64,000 nt of DNA from CAWUKT01 sp963923035 (lineage in GTDB: Bacteria; Bacteroidota; Bacteroidia; J057; JADKCL01), in NCBI GenBank assembly GCA_963923035.1, contig CAWUKT010000027.1, positions 1-64,000 on the forward strand, read 5' to 3'. Positions within the stretch are counted from its first letter, which is position 1; each line of letters begins with the position of its first letter. Under the pieces are notes generated by a model, which made no database searches, was not told the origin of the DNA, and worked only from the letters and a program-made list of their open reading frames with translations. Shown one piece after another: positions 43,810 to 53,699 of this stretch. The position numbers were made by a program, and so were the translations under genes.

Positions 43810-46362
43810 ATGAGAGGCTGGAAGGTCATAGCGAGCTTTCTTCTCCGGCAACGCATCCCCATTTTGATCGTGGTAGCTTTGGCGACCGCCTTCATGTGGA
43901 TCAACCGCAGCACGGAGCGCTCCCACGACTTCGGAAAAATCATCCCTGCGAATGACCCGGACTTTATCGAGTACCAGGACTTCCGGGAGGAATTCGGAGA
44001 CGATGGCAATGTATTGGTGATTGGGTTTGAGGCAGATATCTTTTCCCGCCCCTTCTTCAATGGCCTTTATGAGCTCACCCAGACGCTGAAAACAGTGGAC
44101 GGCGTGACCAATGTCCTTTCCCTCGCCAATTCCGCGAACATCTACGCCGACTACGCCCAGGAACGATTTGAGTTGAGAAACCTTGTGGATGGTCCCGTAG
44201 AGACAGATGCTGAAATGGATACCCTGGCCCGCGTTTTGAAGGGCCTTCGTTTTTATGAAGGGATTCTGTTCAGTTCTGACGCCACTTCGACCCTGATCAT
44301 CACGACCATTGATTCGAAGCGGCTGGACTCCTCGGAAAAGGCGACCATAGTTAAAGGTATTACGAACGAGGCCGATAAGGTCGCGGAGGATTTGGGCGTC
44401 GATGTCTATTATTCGGGCCTTCCGTATGTCCGCGCCTTCGTGACGGACTTCATTCCGCGGGAAATGTACCTCTTCCTGATCCTCGCGGTGATCGTGATGG
44501 CGCTGGTGTTGTACTTCACATTCCGAAGTGTGACCGCCGTATTTTTCCCGATGATCGTCATCGGGATCGTCATCGTTTGGGCGATGGGCCTCATGGGCCT
44601 GCTCGGCTATAAAATCACGGTTCTGACCGCCATTCTACCGTCCCTCATTGCGGTGATTGGCGTTCCCAATACCATTTATCTCCTCACCAAGTACCATTTC
44701 GAGTACAAACGCAGTGGCAACCAAGGCCTTGCCCTCGTCAATGTTATCCAAAAGATTGGCATTGTGACGGTCATGACGAATGCGACCACGGCGACTGGAT
44801 TTGGGGTTTTGGCCTTTACAGAAATTCAAATCCTGAAGGAATTCGGAATTCTGGCTGGATTGAGCGTGGTGGTGACCTTCTTCATTTCCCTGGTCCTCAT
44901 CCCGATCATTTTCAGCTTCCTGCCGCCGCCCTCCTCCAAGCACGTGCGCCACATTGACCGCCGGAGCTTGATGGGCGCGATTCGGTTCCTGGATTTTGCG
45001 GTGCACCGTCGCCGGTGGATCATTTATGGTCTGTCCCTGGGACTGACCGCCTTTGCGATCATCGGGATGTTCAAGCTCGAGCCGCGGGCGAAGATGGTGG
45101 ACGATATTCCGCGCGATACGCGTGTCATCAGTGACCTCGAATTCTTCGAGGACCGCTACGGAGGGGTCATGCCCTTCGAAATTGTGGTGAATACCCACCG
45201 CAAACAGGGCATCTTCAAGCGCAAAACCCTGCGTCAGCTGGACGAGTTCCAGACCAAGTTGACCCGTTTCCCCGAAATTTCCCGCTCTGTCTCCATTGCG
45301 GACCTGATCAAATTTGCCCGCCAGAGCTTTATGAGCGGTGTGGCGGATGAATACGAGGTGCCCAGTTCCGAGGAATACCTGGCCATCCAGACCTTCATCA
45401 ACAACAGCGAGATCGATTCGGCGTTCAGTCGTACCGCCATTTACGACACGACCTTTGCCAAGGCCCGTATCACCGCCAATATCAAAGATGTAGGCGCGAA
45501 AGAAATGGCCGTGCTGATGGATTCCATTCAAGGTGACCTCGAGGACATCTTTGTCCGGAATACCAAGTCGGGTCGTTTGAAGGAAGGCGAATCGTACCGC
45601 TTATATGGAGAGACCGATTCCTTTATGGTGAAATTTGCCGGGATCGAATATGGTGAAGGCGAGGTTTTCACTGTGGAAGACACGACTTCTACCTATGAGG
45701 TCTTGAAGGGAGAAGGGAAAATTGATTTTTCGGACCGCTATATCGTCACCGGCACCACCAAAATCTTCATCAAGAGCAACTCGTTCCTGATCGCAAACCT
45801 GGTGCAGAGCCTCATCATCGCATTTTGTGTGATTGCGGTTTTGATGGCCTTGTTGTTCCGTTCGGTGAAAATGGTCTTCATTGCGTTGATCCCGAACTTC
45901 TTGCCGCTCCTTTTGACAGCGGGGATTATGGGCTTTGCGGACATTCCCCTGAAGCCGTCCACCGCATTGATCTTCTCGGTGGCCTTCGGAATCGCGGTGG
46001 ATGATACCATTCACTACCTGGCTCGGTATCGCCTGGCCCGCAAGACCGGCGACAGCGTCCTCCAATCTGTAAGCAACTCCTTCAAGGATACCGGGGTGAG
46101 CATGATCTACACCTCCATCATCCTTTTCTTCGGATTCGTTATTTTTGCATTCTCCTCCTACGGCGGCACCGAGGCCCTCGGTCAGTTGACCTCCCTCACG
46201 CTGCTGATTGCCCTGTTTACCAACTTATTGCTCCTTCCGTCGTTGCTCGTTTCCATCAACAAGGACGACCAGAAAGTGCCGGAGCGGGGCTGGATCGATT
46301 ACGAAGAAGAACAGGAGGAAGTCGAGCGTATCAAAGAATTTATCAAAGGCGAAGATGGATAA
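43810..46362 (+). CDS. MMPL/RND-family transporter
   Basis: 850 residues, about 12 transmembrane segments in two halves: one near residue 17-30, a bundle at about 215-375, one near 400-420 and a bundle at about 655-815. Two large periplasmic loops separate them. The first bundle holds the conserved PSLIAVIGVPNTIYLLTKY, the second the paired FSVAFGIAVDDTIHYLARY, a proton-relay type segment of the RND superfamily (AVDDTIH). Members move lipids, hopanoids or drugs; no adaptor or outer-membrane channel gene is adjacent. The C-terminal tail is acidic. The stop overlaps the ileS start by eight bases. Confidence 0.93.
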   Translation: MRGWKVIASFLLRQRIPILIVVALATAFMWINRSTERSHDFGKIIPANDPDFIEYQDFREEFGDDGNVLVIGFEADIFSRPFFNGLYELTQTLKTVDGVTNVLSLANSANIYADYAQERFELRNLVDGPVETDAEMDTLARVLKGLRFYEGILFSSDATSTLIITTIDSKRLDSSEKATIVKGITNEADKVAEDLGVDVYYSGLPYVRAFVTDFIPREMYLFLILAVIVMALVLYFTFRSVTAVFFPMIVIGIVIVWAMGLMGLLGYKITVLTAILPSLIAVIGVPNTIYLLTKYHFEYKRSGNQGLALVNVIQKIGIVTVMTNATTATGFGVLAFTEIQILKEFGILAGLSVVVTFFISLVLIPIIFSFLPPPSSKHVRHIDRRSLMGAIRFLDFAVHRRRWIIYGLSLGLTAFAIIGMFKLEPRAKMVDDIPRDTRVISDLEFFEDRYGGVMPFEIVVNTHRKQGIFKRKTLRQLDEFQTKLTRFPEISRSVSIADLIKFARQSFMSGVADEYEVPSSEEYLAIQTFINNSEIDSAFSRTAIYDTTFAKARITANIKDVGAKEMAVLMDSIQGDLEDIFVRNTKSGRLKEGESYRLYGETDSFMVKFAGIEYGEGEVFTVEDTTSTYEVLKGEGKIDFSDRYIVTGTTKIFIKSNSFLIANLVQSLIIAFCVIAVLMALLFRSVKMVFIALIPNFLPLLLTAGIMGFADIPLKPSTALIFSVAFGIAVDDTIHYLARYRLARKTGDSVLQSVSNSFKDTGVSMIYTSIILFFGFVIFAFSSYGGTEALGQLTSLTLLIALFTNLLLLPSLLVSINKDDQKVPERGWIDYEEEQEEVERIKEFIKGEDG

Positions 46363-49300
46363 TACACCCATGACCACGAATAAGCGCTTTTCCGAAGAGC
46401 AATACGTGGACCTTCCCAAGCTGGACCGGGAAGTACTGGCTTGGTGGAAGGAAAACCAAATCTTCGAGAAGAGCATTAGCACGCGGGAAGGAAAGCCCGC
46501 ATTTGTCTTTTATGAGGGGCCCCCTTCAGCAAACAAAGGGCCTGGTATTCACCACGTCATGTCGCGTGCCCTCAAGGATATTTTCTGCCGTTACAAGACC
46601 TTGAAAGGATTTCAGGTCAAACGAAAAGGCGGCTGGGATACCCATGGTCTTCCGATTGAGTTGAAGGTGGAAGAAGAATTGGGCATCGAGAAAAAGGACA
46701 TTGGGGTGAAATTGTCAATTGAGGAGTACAACCAGGCCTGCCGGGCCCGGGTGATGCGCTTCAAGGACCAATGGGACGAGATCACCCAGCAAATGGGCTA
46801 TTGGGTGGACCTGGACGATCCCTATATCACCTTTGAAAACAACTATATCGAATCCTGCTGGGCTTTATTGAAGAAGTTTTTTGACAAAGACCTTCTGTAT
46901 AAAGGCTATTCCATTCAGCCTTATTCCCCGGCGGCGGGTACGGGTCTGAGTTCCCACGAACTCAACCAACCCGGCGCGTACCGCGACGTGACCGATGTCA
47001 CCGTGGTCGCCCAGTTCAAGGCCATCCGCGACGAGCGTTCCGAATTCCTGTTCGAAGGCGCCACCGGTGAGGTCTTTTTCACCGCCTGGACCACAACGCC
47101 CTGGACCCTTCCCAGCAACATGGGCCTTGCCGTTGGCAAAGGCATCCGCTACGTCCAGGTCAACACGACCAACGCCTATACCAACGAACCCATTTCGGTG
47201 GTCTGCGCAGCCGATTTGCTCCCCGGCTTGTTCGGGGTCAAAGGCAAATTCAAGGTGGAAGCAGGAGCGGAGGGAGAAGGAAAAATCGGGGGAACCAAAT
47301 TCCCATTTCAAGTACTCCGGGAATTCAAAGGCACTGACATCGATGGCATTCGCTACGAGCAGCTCCTGCCCTACGTGAAGCCGGAAGGCAAAGCCTTCCA
47401 GGTTGTGATCGGCGATTTTGTGACCACGGAAGATGGTACCGGCATCGTCCACATCGCGCCGACGTTCGGCGCGGACGACTTCCGGGCAGGCGCCCAGAAC
47501 GGCATCGGTGGCCTGATGGTCGACTATCCCGATGGCACCAAGGGTCCCTTGGTGGACAAACGCGGGCGCTTCGTCGCCGAAGTCGCCGACCCGGTCTTTG
47601 GATTGGGCGGCGAGCCCGTCAAACAAGAATACATCAGCGATGAAGAAGTCGCGGCGGCCCTCGCCGAACAACGGGAACGCCTGAAGGACATCATTCCGGA
47701 CCTCAAGTCTTACTTGAATGTCGATGACCGCATCGGCCTCAAGCTCAAGCTCGAGAACCGCGCCTTCAAAATCGAAAAATACAAGCACAGCTATCCGCAT
47801 TGCTGGCGGACCGACAAGCCGGTCCTTTATTATCCGTTGGACAGTTGGTTCATCCGCTCGTCCAGCATGAAAGACCGGATGGCCGAATTGAACCGGACCA
47901 TCAACTGGAAGCCCGCTTCTACCGGCGAAGGCCGGTTCGGAAACTGGTTGGAAAACCTGGTCGACTGGAACCTCAGCCGTTCCCGCTACTGGGGCATCCC
48001 GTTGCCGATCTGGATGACCGAGGATGGCACCGAACGCAAGTGCATCGGTTCCCGCGCGGAACTCGAAGCGGAAGTCCAAAAATCGATTGCCGCCGGCCAC
48101 ATGGACGCGGCGGTTTGGGAGCGCTTTGAAAATGCCGACGATCTTCACCGTCCCTATGTGGATGAGATCGTATTGGTGAGCGACAACGGTCAGCCCATGC
48201 AGCGCGAGGCGGACCTGATCGACGTATGGTTCGATTCTGGCTCCATGCCCTACGCCCAGTGGCACTATCCCTTCGAAAACGAAGACATTTTCAAGACCAA
48301 TTTCCCGGCTGATTTCATCGCTGAAGGCGTCGACCAGACGCGGGGTTGGTTCTATACCCTGCACGCCATCGCGGTGATGCTTTTCGATTCCGTGGCCTAC
48401 AAGAATGTGGTCTCCAACGGATTGCTCCTCGATGCCAAGGGCCAGAAAATGTCCGGCTCGAAAGGCAATACGATCGATCCATTCAAGATGCTGAACGATT
48501 TTGGGGTCGATGCCGTGCGCTGGTACATGATCGGCAATGCCGCTCCTTGGGACAACCTCAAGTTCAATGTGAGCCAACTCGCCGAGAACAAGCGCATTTT
48601 CTTCGGCACCCTGTTCAATACCTATTTCTTCTTTGCCCAGTACGCCAACCTCGACGGCTTTGACTTCTCGGGTGAGCGGATTCCGGTGGCCCAACGCTCT
48701 GAGCTTGACCGTTGGATCATTTCCCGCCTCAACCACCTCGTCAAGGATGTCGACGCCCAGTTCTCCGATTACGAACCCCATCGCGCGATCAAGGCGATGG
48801 AAGGATTCCTCGATGAACTCTCCAACTGGTACGTGCGCCTGAGCCGCCGCGTCTTTTGGAAGAGTGAAATGGGGGATGAGAAACGGGCCGCGTTCCAGAC
48901 TTTGTATGAATGCCTCGCGACCTTTGCGAAGTTGATGAGTCCGGTGGCGCCTTTTTACAGCGACCGCCTCTACCAGCAACTCAACCAGGTCACGGGCCAG
49001 GAAAATTGCGAATCCGTCCACCTTACGAATTTCCCTACCGTAAAAATCCCCGAAATCGACCTGCAATTGGAATACCGTATGGGCCTGGCCCGGACGGTGA
49101 CCTCTTTGGTCCACTCAATCCGGAAAGCGGAGAAGATCAAGGTGCGCCAGCCCCTGCAAAAAGTGCTGATTCCTGTATTGAGCGACGAAATGAAGACCTC
49201 TTTGGAGGAAGTCAAAGGCGTCATTTTGCGGGAAGTGAATGTCAAAGAACTCGATCTGGTTTCGGCCGATGACAATACGACCATCGTCAAAAAAGCCAAG

Positions 49301-49804
49301 CCGAATTTCCGCTTGTTGGGTCCGAAGTTGGGCCGCAATGTGAAAGCTGCGGCGCCGGTAATTGGAGCCTTGACGAACCGGGAATTGGCGGAATTGGAGG
49401 CGAAGGGAGAAATGGAGATCGAAATTGCCGGGCAAACGATCATGTTGGCGTTGGAAGAGGTGGAAATCCGGACCGAAGACGTTCCGGGCTGGAAGGTCGC
49501 GTCCACCAACCAGGTGACGGTCGCCCTCGACGTCCAATTGACGGACGAACTGAAGGAAGAAGGCATCGCCCGCGACATCGTGAACCGCATCCAAAATCTC
49601 CGGAAGGACAATGATTTTGATGTGACGGACCGAATTGACATCCGAATTGTGGCAGCACCGGAATGGACCGGCGCTTTGACCACTTTCAAAGACTATATCT
49701 GTCAGGAAACCCTGGGCCGCAGCCTCGAAGTGGTTTCCGAGTTGTCGGAAGGCATTGAGATCGACCTCGATGGCATCACCGGCCAGCTTCACATCGCCCG
49801 CTAA
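46355..49804 (+). CDS. ileS: Isoleucyl-tRNA synthetase (type 2, eukaryotic-like)
   Basis: 1149 residues from ATG 46355; a second ATG five codons on (46370) is possible. Class I motifs: the HIGH equivalent GIHH at 64-67 within PPSANKGPGIHHVMSR, and the KMSKS equivalent KMSGSKGN at 698-705, where the second Lys of KMSKS is Gly. The editing domain (CP1) spans about 200-420 with TTPWTLPSNMGLAV. The C-terminal anticodon-binding region is long, as in type 2 enzymes of Bacteroidota and eukaryotes. Such enzymes are usually less sensitive to mupirocin. lspA follows three bases later, an association also seen in other phyla. Confidence 0.95.
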   Translation: MDNTPMTTNKRFSEEQYVDLPKLDREVLAWWKENQIFEKSISTREGKPAFVFYEGPPSANKGPGIHHVMSRALKDIFCRYKTLKGFQVKRKGGWDTHGLPIELKVEEELGIEKKDIGVKLSIEEYNQACRARVMRFKDQWDEITQQMGYWVDLDDPYITFENNYIESCWALLKKFFDKDLLYKGYSIQPYSPAAGTGLSSHELNQPGAYRDVTDVTVVAQFKAIRDERSEFLFEGATGEVFFTAWTTTPWTLPSNMGLAVGKGIRYVQVNTTNAYTNEPISVVCAADLLPGLFGVKGKFKVEAGAEGEGKIGGTKFPFQVLREFKGTDIDGIRYEQLLPYVKPEGKAFQVVIGDFVTTEDGTGIVHIAPTFGADDFRAGAQNGIGGLMVDYPDGTKGPLVDKRGRFVAEVADPVFGLGGEPVKQEYISDEEVAAALAEQRERLKDIIPDLKSYLNVDDRIGLKLKLENRAFKIEKYKHSYPHCWRTDKPVLYYPLDSWFIRSSSMKDRMAELNRTINWKPASTGEGRFGNWLENLVDWNLSRSRYWGIPLPIWMTEDGTERKCIGSRAELEAEVQKSIAAGHMDAAVWERFENADDLHRPYVDEIVLVSDNGQPMQREADLIDVWFDSGSMPYAQWHYPFENEDIFKTNFPADFIAEGVDQTRGWFYTLHAIAVMLFDSVAYKNVVSNGLLLDAKGQKMSGSKGNTIDPFKMLNDFGVDAVRWYMIGNAAPWDNLKFNVSQLAENKRIFFGTLFNTYFFFAQYANLDGFDFSGERIPVAQRSELDRWIISRLNHLVKDVDAQFSDYEPHRAIKAMEGFLDELSNWYVRLSRRVFWKSEMGDEKRAAFQTLYECLATFAKLMSPVAPFYSDRLYQQLNQVTGQENCESVHLTNFPTVKIPEIDLQLEYRMGLARTVTSLVHSIRKAEKIKVRQPLQKVLIPVLSDEMKTSLEEVKGVILREVNVKELDLVSADDNTTIVKKAKPNFRLLGPKLGRNVKAAAPVIGALTNRELAELEAKGEMEIEIAGQTIMLALEEVEIRTEDVPGWKVASTNQVTVALDVQLTDELKEEGIARDIVNRIQNLRKDNDFDVTDRIDIRIVAAPEWTGALTTFKDYICQETLGRSLEVVSELSEGIEIDLDGITGQLHIAR

Positions 49805-49807
49805 TCC

Positions 49808-50473
49808 ATGGAACAGAGCCCGCCCCATACCGCATCAGGTGGCCCCGGCGGGCTCCGTTCCATTTTATACCCCTACAAATATTACTGGTTGGCCTTCGCG
49901 GTCGTATTGGTTGATCAATTGGTCAAGCTGATCGTCAAGTTCAACATGCAGTTGTGGGAAGACATCCCCGTCCTCGGGAATACCTTCCGCATCAACTTCA
50001 TCGAAAACGAAGGCGCGGCATTTGGCGTGACCTTTGCCGATCTGTTGAACCGCATCGGCATCGCCATGACCGACGAAACCGCCAAAATCCTGTTGACGGT
50101 CTTCTCGATTTTTGCCGTCCTGGTGATCGTTTACCTCCTCCAACAAGTCAGCAACCACCGATCGGCCCTGCCCGCATTTCTGGGCCTGATCCTCGGTGGC
50201 GCTGTTGGCAACATCATCGACCGCGTTTTCTACGGGGTCTGGTTTTCCGGCATGAATTGGTATGAAGGTGGCCTCTTCCAGGGCCAGGTGGTGGACATGT
50301 TCTACTTCGACCTGTACGAAGGAGAATTGTGGGGGATGGATTTGAATTTGTTTCCCGTCTTCAACATCGCCGACCTGGCCATCACCGTCGGGATTCTGGC
50401 CATCGTATTTTTCCAACGATGTTTCTTCCGGAAGCACCAGGAGCGCACCCAGACCGAAGAAACTGCTTCTTAA
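49808..50473 (+). CDS. lspA: Lipoprotein signal peptidase II
   Basis: 221 residues, four transmembrane segments. It cleaves the signal peptide of diacylglyceryl-modified prolipoproteins in the inner membrane. Catalytic aspartates: D138 in GNIIDR and D189 in FNIADL; the ENEGAAFG segment (N-E-G-A-A-F-G) is also typical. The loop after the first catalytic Asp is enlarged. Several lipoproteins encoded in this window would be its substrates. It lies downstream of ileS, as in E. coli. Confidence 0.95.
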   Translation: MEQSPPHTASGGPGGLRSILYPYKYYWLAFAVVLVDQLVKLIVKFNMQLWEDIPVLGNTFRINFIENEGAAFGVTFADLLNRIGIAMTDETAKILLTVFSIFAVLVIVYLLQQVSNHRSALPAFLGLILGGAVGNIIDRVFYGVWFSGMNWYEGGLFQGQVVDMFYFDLYEGELWGMDLNLFPVFNIADLAITVGILAIVFFQRCFFRKHQERTQTEETAS

Positions 50474-50476
50474 GAT

Positions 50477-52114
50477 TTAGTTTTTCAGCGAAAAAGTACC
50501 CTTCCGCTTGAGCTGTTCGGCTTGCGGCAGCAACTCAATGGCGCGCTTCAGGACGTTGTCGCTTTGGTGGTAGACCGGATAGAATCCGGCATCCTGGAAA
50601 TAGCGCCGGCCAATGAACGCCTTGATGTACACCTGCACATCGTTCTGAGAGACCTGGTAGCCTTTCTCATCGTATTTGACGCCGTTGTCCGCGGCAAAAT
50701 CCGTGAATTCCTTCACCAACGACGACGTGACCTGGAATTTGTTCCGGAAGGCTTCCGCGTCGGGATAGCGGTCCGTGAAATTCGGGTTGTTGTCGAGGTA
50801 GTGATAGGAGAAGGTACGGAACATCGCCCGGCCAATGAGGCGGGAGAGGTACTGGCTGTCGGTGGTGGTGTCGCGGGGAACAAAGACATCCGGCACAATG
50901 CCACCGCCGCCGTAGACCGTCCGCCCGGAATTCGTCTTGAACTTCAGGGAGTCGGGCAGGTCGATCTTGCTCGCATCGTAGATTTCGCCGTTTTCGAAGC
51001 GTTCGAGGATTTCATCCTCGTATTCTTCGCTGGACATCTCGAAGGGCTTCTGGATGCAGCGGCCGCTCGGCGTATAGTACTGGGAGATGACCAGGCGCAT
51101 GGCCGAGCCATCGGGGAATTCGTGTTGGGTCTGGACGAGGCCCTTGCCGAAGGAACGGACGCCGACGATGAGTCCGCGGTCCCAATCCTGGATGGCTCCG
51201 GCGACGATTTCGCTCGCGGAGGCGGAGCCGTAGTCGAGCAAGACCACGAGGGCGCCGTCCTCGAAGAGGTCGTACTGGGAAGAAGCGCGGTAGCTCGATT
51301 TGCTGTCGTCGGTGCGGCCATCCGTATAGACGACCATCTTGCCGGCGCCGAGGAATTCATCGGCGATGTATTCGGCCATCTGCATATAGCCGCCGGGATT
51401 GCCACGCAGGTCCAGGACCATTTTGCCCATGCCCTTGTCCAGCAATTTCCGGGTATGCTCTCTAAATTCTTTGTGGGTGGTGCTCGCGAACCGGCTCACC
51501 TTGAGATAGCCAATTTCGTCGTCGATCATGTACGAATAGTCCACACTGTACAGGGGAATCTCGTCCCGCACAATCACAAAATCCAATACATCGTCGATAC
51601 CGTGCCGCACGATGCTCACCTTGACCTTGGTTCCCCGCTTGCCCCGCAATTTTTCCATCACTTCCGCATTCGTAATCCCAATCACATCATCTTCATCAAT
51701 TTCCACAATCCGATCGCCGCCTTGGATGCCCACTTTTTCACTGGGCCCCCCGGACAATGCCGATACCACATACAAGGTATCTTCGAGGATATTGAACTCA
51801 ATCCCGATCCCGTCAAAACTCCCTTGCATTTGTTCTTCCATCGACTTCATTTCCTTCGCACTGATGTAGAACGTATGTGGATCCAGCCCTTCCAGCATTC
51901 CCTTCACCGCATCTTCCACCATTTTATCCGTATCCGCCTCCTTCACGTAATTCTGCTCCACATAGGAAATGGCTTCCTGGATTTTGGAAAATCCACTGCT
52001 CATCCGGGCCCGTTTGGCTTCGGTGGGAGTGGTACGTTGGAGTTGAAAGCCAGCAAACATGCCCGCTGAAACGAGCAGGGCACCGGTCAAGGCGTAAATG
52101 ATATTGCGATTCAT
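50477..52114 (-). CDS. S41-family C-terminal processing peptidase
   Basis: 545 residues. N-terminal signal anchor (about 5-25), PDZ domain (about 90-175), and the S41 protease core with catalytic Ser299 in DYGSASASE and Lys324 in RSFGKG. Such proteases trim C-terminal tails of periplasmic proteins. The C-terminal part (about 430-545) is a helical extension common in Bacteroidota members. It converges with lspA (three-base gap); a 241-base divergent region on its promoter side holds a nested inverted repeat. Confidence 0.94.
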   Translation of the reverse strand: MNRNIIYALTGALLVSAGMFAGFQLQRTTPTEAKRARMSSGFSKIQEAISYVEQNYVKEADTDKMVEDAVKGMLEGLDPHTFYISAKEMKSMEEQMQGSFDGIGIEFNILEDTLYVVSALSGGPSEKVGIQGGDRIVEIDEDDVIGITNAEVMEKLRGKRGTKVKVSIVRHGIDDVLDFVIVRDEIPLYSVDYSYMIDDEIGYLKVSRFASTTHKEFREHTRKLLDKGMGKMVLDLRGNPGGYMQMAEYIADEFLGAGKMVVYTDGRTDDSKSSYRASSQYDLFEDGALVVLLDYGSASASEIVAGAIQDWDRGLIVGVRSFGKGLVQTQHEFPDGSAMRLVISQYYTPSGRCIQKPFEMSSEEYEDEILERFENGEIYDASKIDLPDSLKFKTNSGRTVYGGGGIVPDVFVPRDTTTDSQYLSRLIGRAMFRTFSYHYLDNNPNFTDRYPDAEAFRNKFQVTSSLVKEFTDFAADNGVKYDEKGYQVSQNDVQVYIKAFIGRRYFQDAGFYPVYHQSDNVLKRAIELLPQAEQLKRKGTFSLKN

Positions 52115-52202
52115 GTGGATTCCCGAAAAGGGTCGATCAGATCAATGGTACAAGTTAAAAGGATTGTAACCAAAACAACGTTCCTTTAGAAACTATGTTT
52201 TC

Positions 52203-52270
52203 TTTGGGCTAAAATAGTGGTTGATAAAAACGGGCTAATTAGAGGATTAATCAACCACGAAACGCCCAAA
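52203..52270. repeat. Nested inverted repeat in S41 protease/DUF1015 promoter region
   Basis: Outer arms TTTGGGC (52203-52209) and GCCCAAA (52264-52270); inner arms GTGGTTGAT (52217-52225) and ATCAACCAC (52250-52258); a CTAATTAG palindrome lies in the loop. All arms match perfectly. It could be a cruciform-forming operator, an RNA hairpin or a tiny mobile element remnant. It lies 85 bases upstream of the DUF1015 start. Confidence 0.6.
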
Positions 52271-52355
52271 AAGGTAAAACAGGAAGAAATGTCGCAATTT
52301 GAAGCACTGAAATTCGGGACCATTACCGTTTCACTTTTCCAATTAACTTTGTCCC

Positions 52356-53699
52356 GTGGCAATCATTCGACCATTTCGGGCCTGGCGCTACAATGAAGAC
52401 AAAGTGGAAGACATCAACCGGAAGTTTTCCCCGCTCTTCGATGTGGTGAGTCCAGAGCAGCTGCAACAACTCTACGCCATCCCCAACAACTCCATCCATG
52501 TTTCGGTCCCGCGATCGGACGAGGAGGCATTGGCGAAGTTGAAGCAGTGGAAGGAAAAAGGCATCATCCACCAGGATGCGATGCCGGCCATTTATATCTA
52601 TTACCAGCGTTTTTCGTTGTTTGGGGAGGAAAAAGAATACGTGCGGAAAGGCTTTGTGGCGATGATCCGCGTCGCGCCCAATAGCGGCTCTCCCGACAGC
52701 GACATCGTCTTGCACGAAGACACGATCAGCTCGTCGGTCCACGAGCGCACCCGTTTGCTCCGCAAGACCCTTCTGAATACGGCCCCCACCCACGGCCTCT
52801 ACGAGGATCCGGGCTTCGAGCTGGAAGCGCTCATGGACAGCTATATGGAGGAACCCCGGTACGAGTACATCGACTACCAAGGTGTCATCAACCAGTTGGC
52901 CATCGTCCAGAACCGCGAGGACATCGAGCAGTTCATTGACATGGTGCGAAACCAAAAGGTCTACCTGGCGGATGGCCACCACCGGCTGGCGTCGTCGGTG
53001 AAGTTGCAGCAGGATTCCGTGGAATCCGGCCTGCCCTTGCCTCCGGACAGCTTCCGGAACTACCACCTCATGTACCTCACCAATCTGCTGGCCGATGACC
53101 TGCGGATTTTGCCCATCCACCGGGTACTGACCCTCGCCGAAAAGACCTACAATCCCAAGCCCATCCTGAACCGGCTGAGTGAATTTTTCGACATCGAAGA
53201 CATCACCTTTAGCCGGGCGCCCATTTTCAAGCACCTCCCTTCGCATACCTACCGCTACGGCATGGTCCTCGGGAACCTTCAGTACTTGTTGACCCTGAAA
53301 CCAAGCCTCGATCCGGTCCGGGACATTCCCCTCGACCTGCCCCCGGCCGTGAAGCAATTGGCCTATACTGTGTTCCACTATTTCGTCTTTGACCGCGGCT
53401 TTGGCTTGCCCTATGCCGACCAACACGGCTGCGACGACATCGCCTACATCAAAGACTACGGGGGCGCGGTGAAGCAGGCGGCCCGGAACCGGAACAAGGT
53501 GGCGTTCATCATGCAGGGCACGAGCATGGACCAGATGATGCAGGTGTGCAAAGCGGGTGCGCTGATGCCCCAGAAATCGACCTATTTTTATCCCAAAGTA
53601 GTCTGCGGACTCGTATTTGCCAGTATCGACGACCATGAAAACCAAAGTCCCTTTGATTCTAGCTTCGGGCTCCCCCCGACGTCAGCAACTGCTCCGTGA
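52356..53699 (+). CDS. DUF1015 family protein
   Basis: 447 residues, starting with GTG at 52356 (MAIIRPFRAWRYNEDKV). This N terminus and the block YLADGHHRLASSVK near residue 210 are standard in DUF1015 proteins (SerC-associated family in some genomes), which have no firmly established activity. In the C-terminal 22 codons it overlaps the start of maf by 65 bases, and the tail there (SPFDSSFGLPPTSATAP) reads like unselected sequence, so the true functional end may be near SIDDHEN. Confidence 0.88.
   Translation: MAIIRPFRAWRYNEDKVEDINRKFSPLFDVVSPEQLQQLYAIPNNSIHVSVPRSDEEALAKLKQWKEKGIIHQDAMPAIYIYYQRFSLFGEEKEYVRKGFVAMIRVAPNSGSPDSDIVLHEDTISSSVHERTRLLRKTLLNTAPTHGLYEDPGFELEALMDSYMEEPRYEYIDYQGVINQLAIVQNREDIEQFIDMVRNQKVYLADGHHRLASSVKLQQDSVESGLPLPPDSFRNYHLMYLTNLLADDLRILPIHRVLTLAEKTYNPKPILNRLSEFFDIEDITFSRAPIFKHLPSHTYRYGMVLGNLQYLLTLKPSLDPVRDIPLDLPPAVKQLAYTVFHYFVFDRGFGLPYADQHGCDDIAYIKDYGGAVKQAARNRNKVAFIMQGTSMDQMMQVCKAGALMPQKSTYFYPKVVCGLVFASIDDHENQSPFDSSFGLPPTSATAP

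Noticed and set aside
46865..49114. Minus-strand open frame of about 749 codons
   Set aside because: It is antisense to ileS and arises from GC-rich codon positions; no protein family resemblance.
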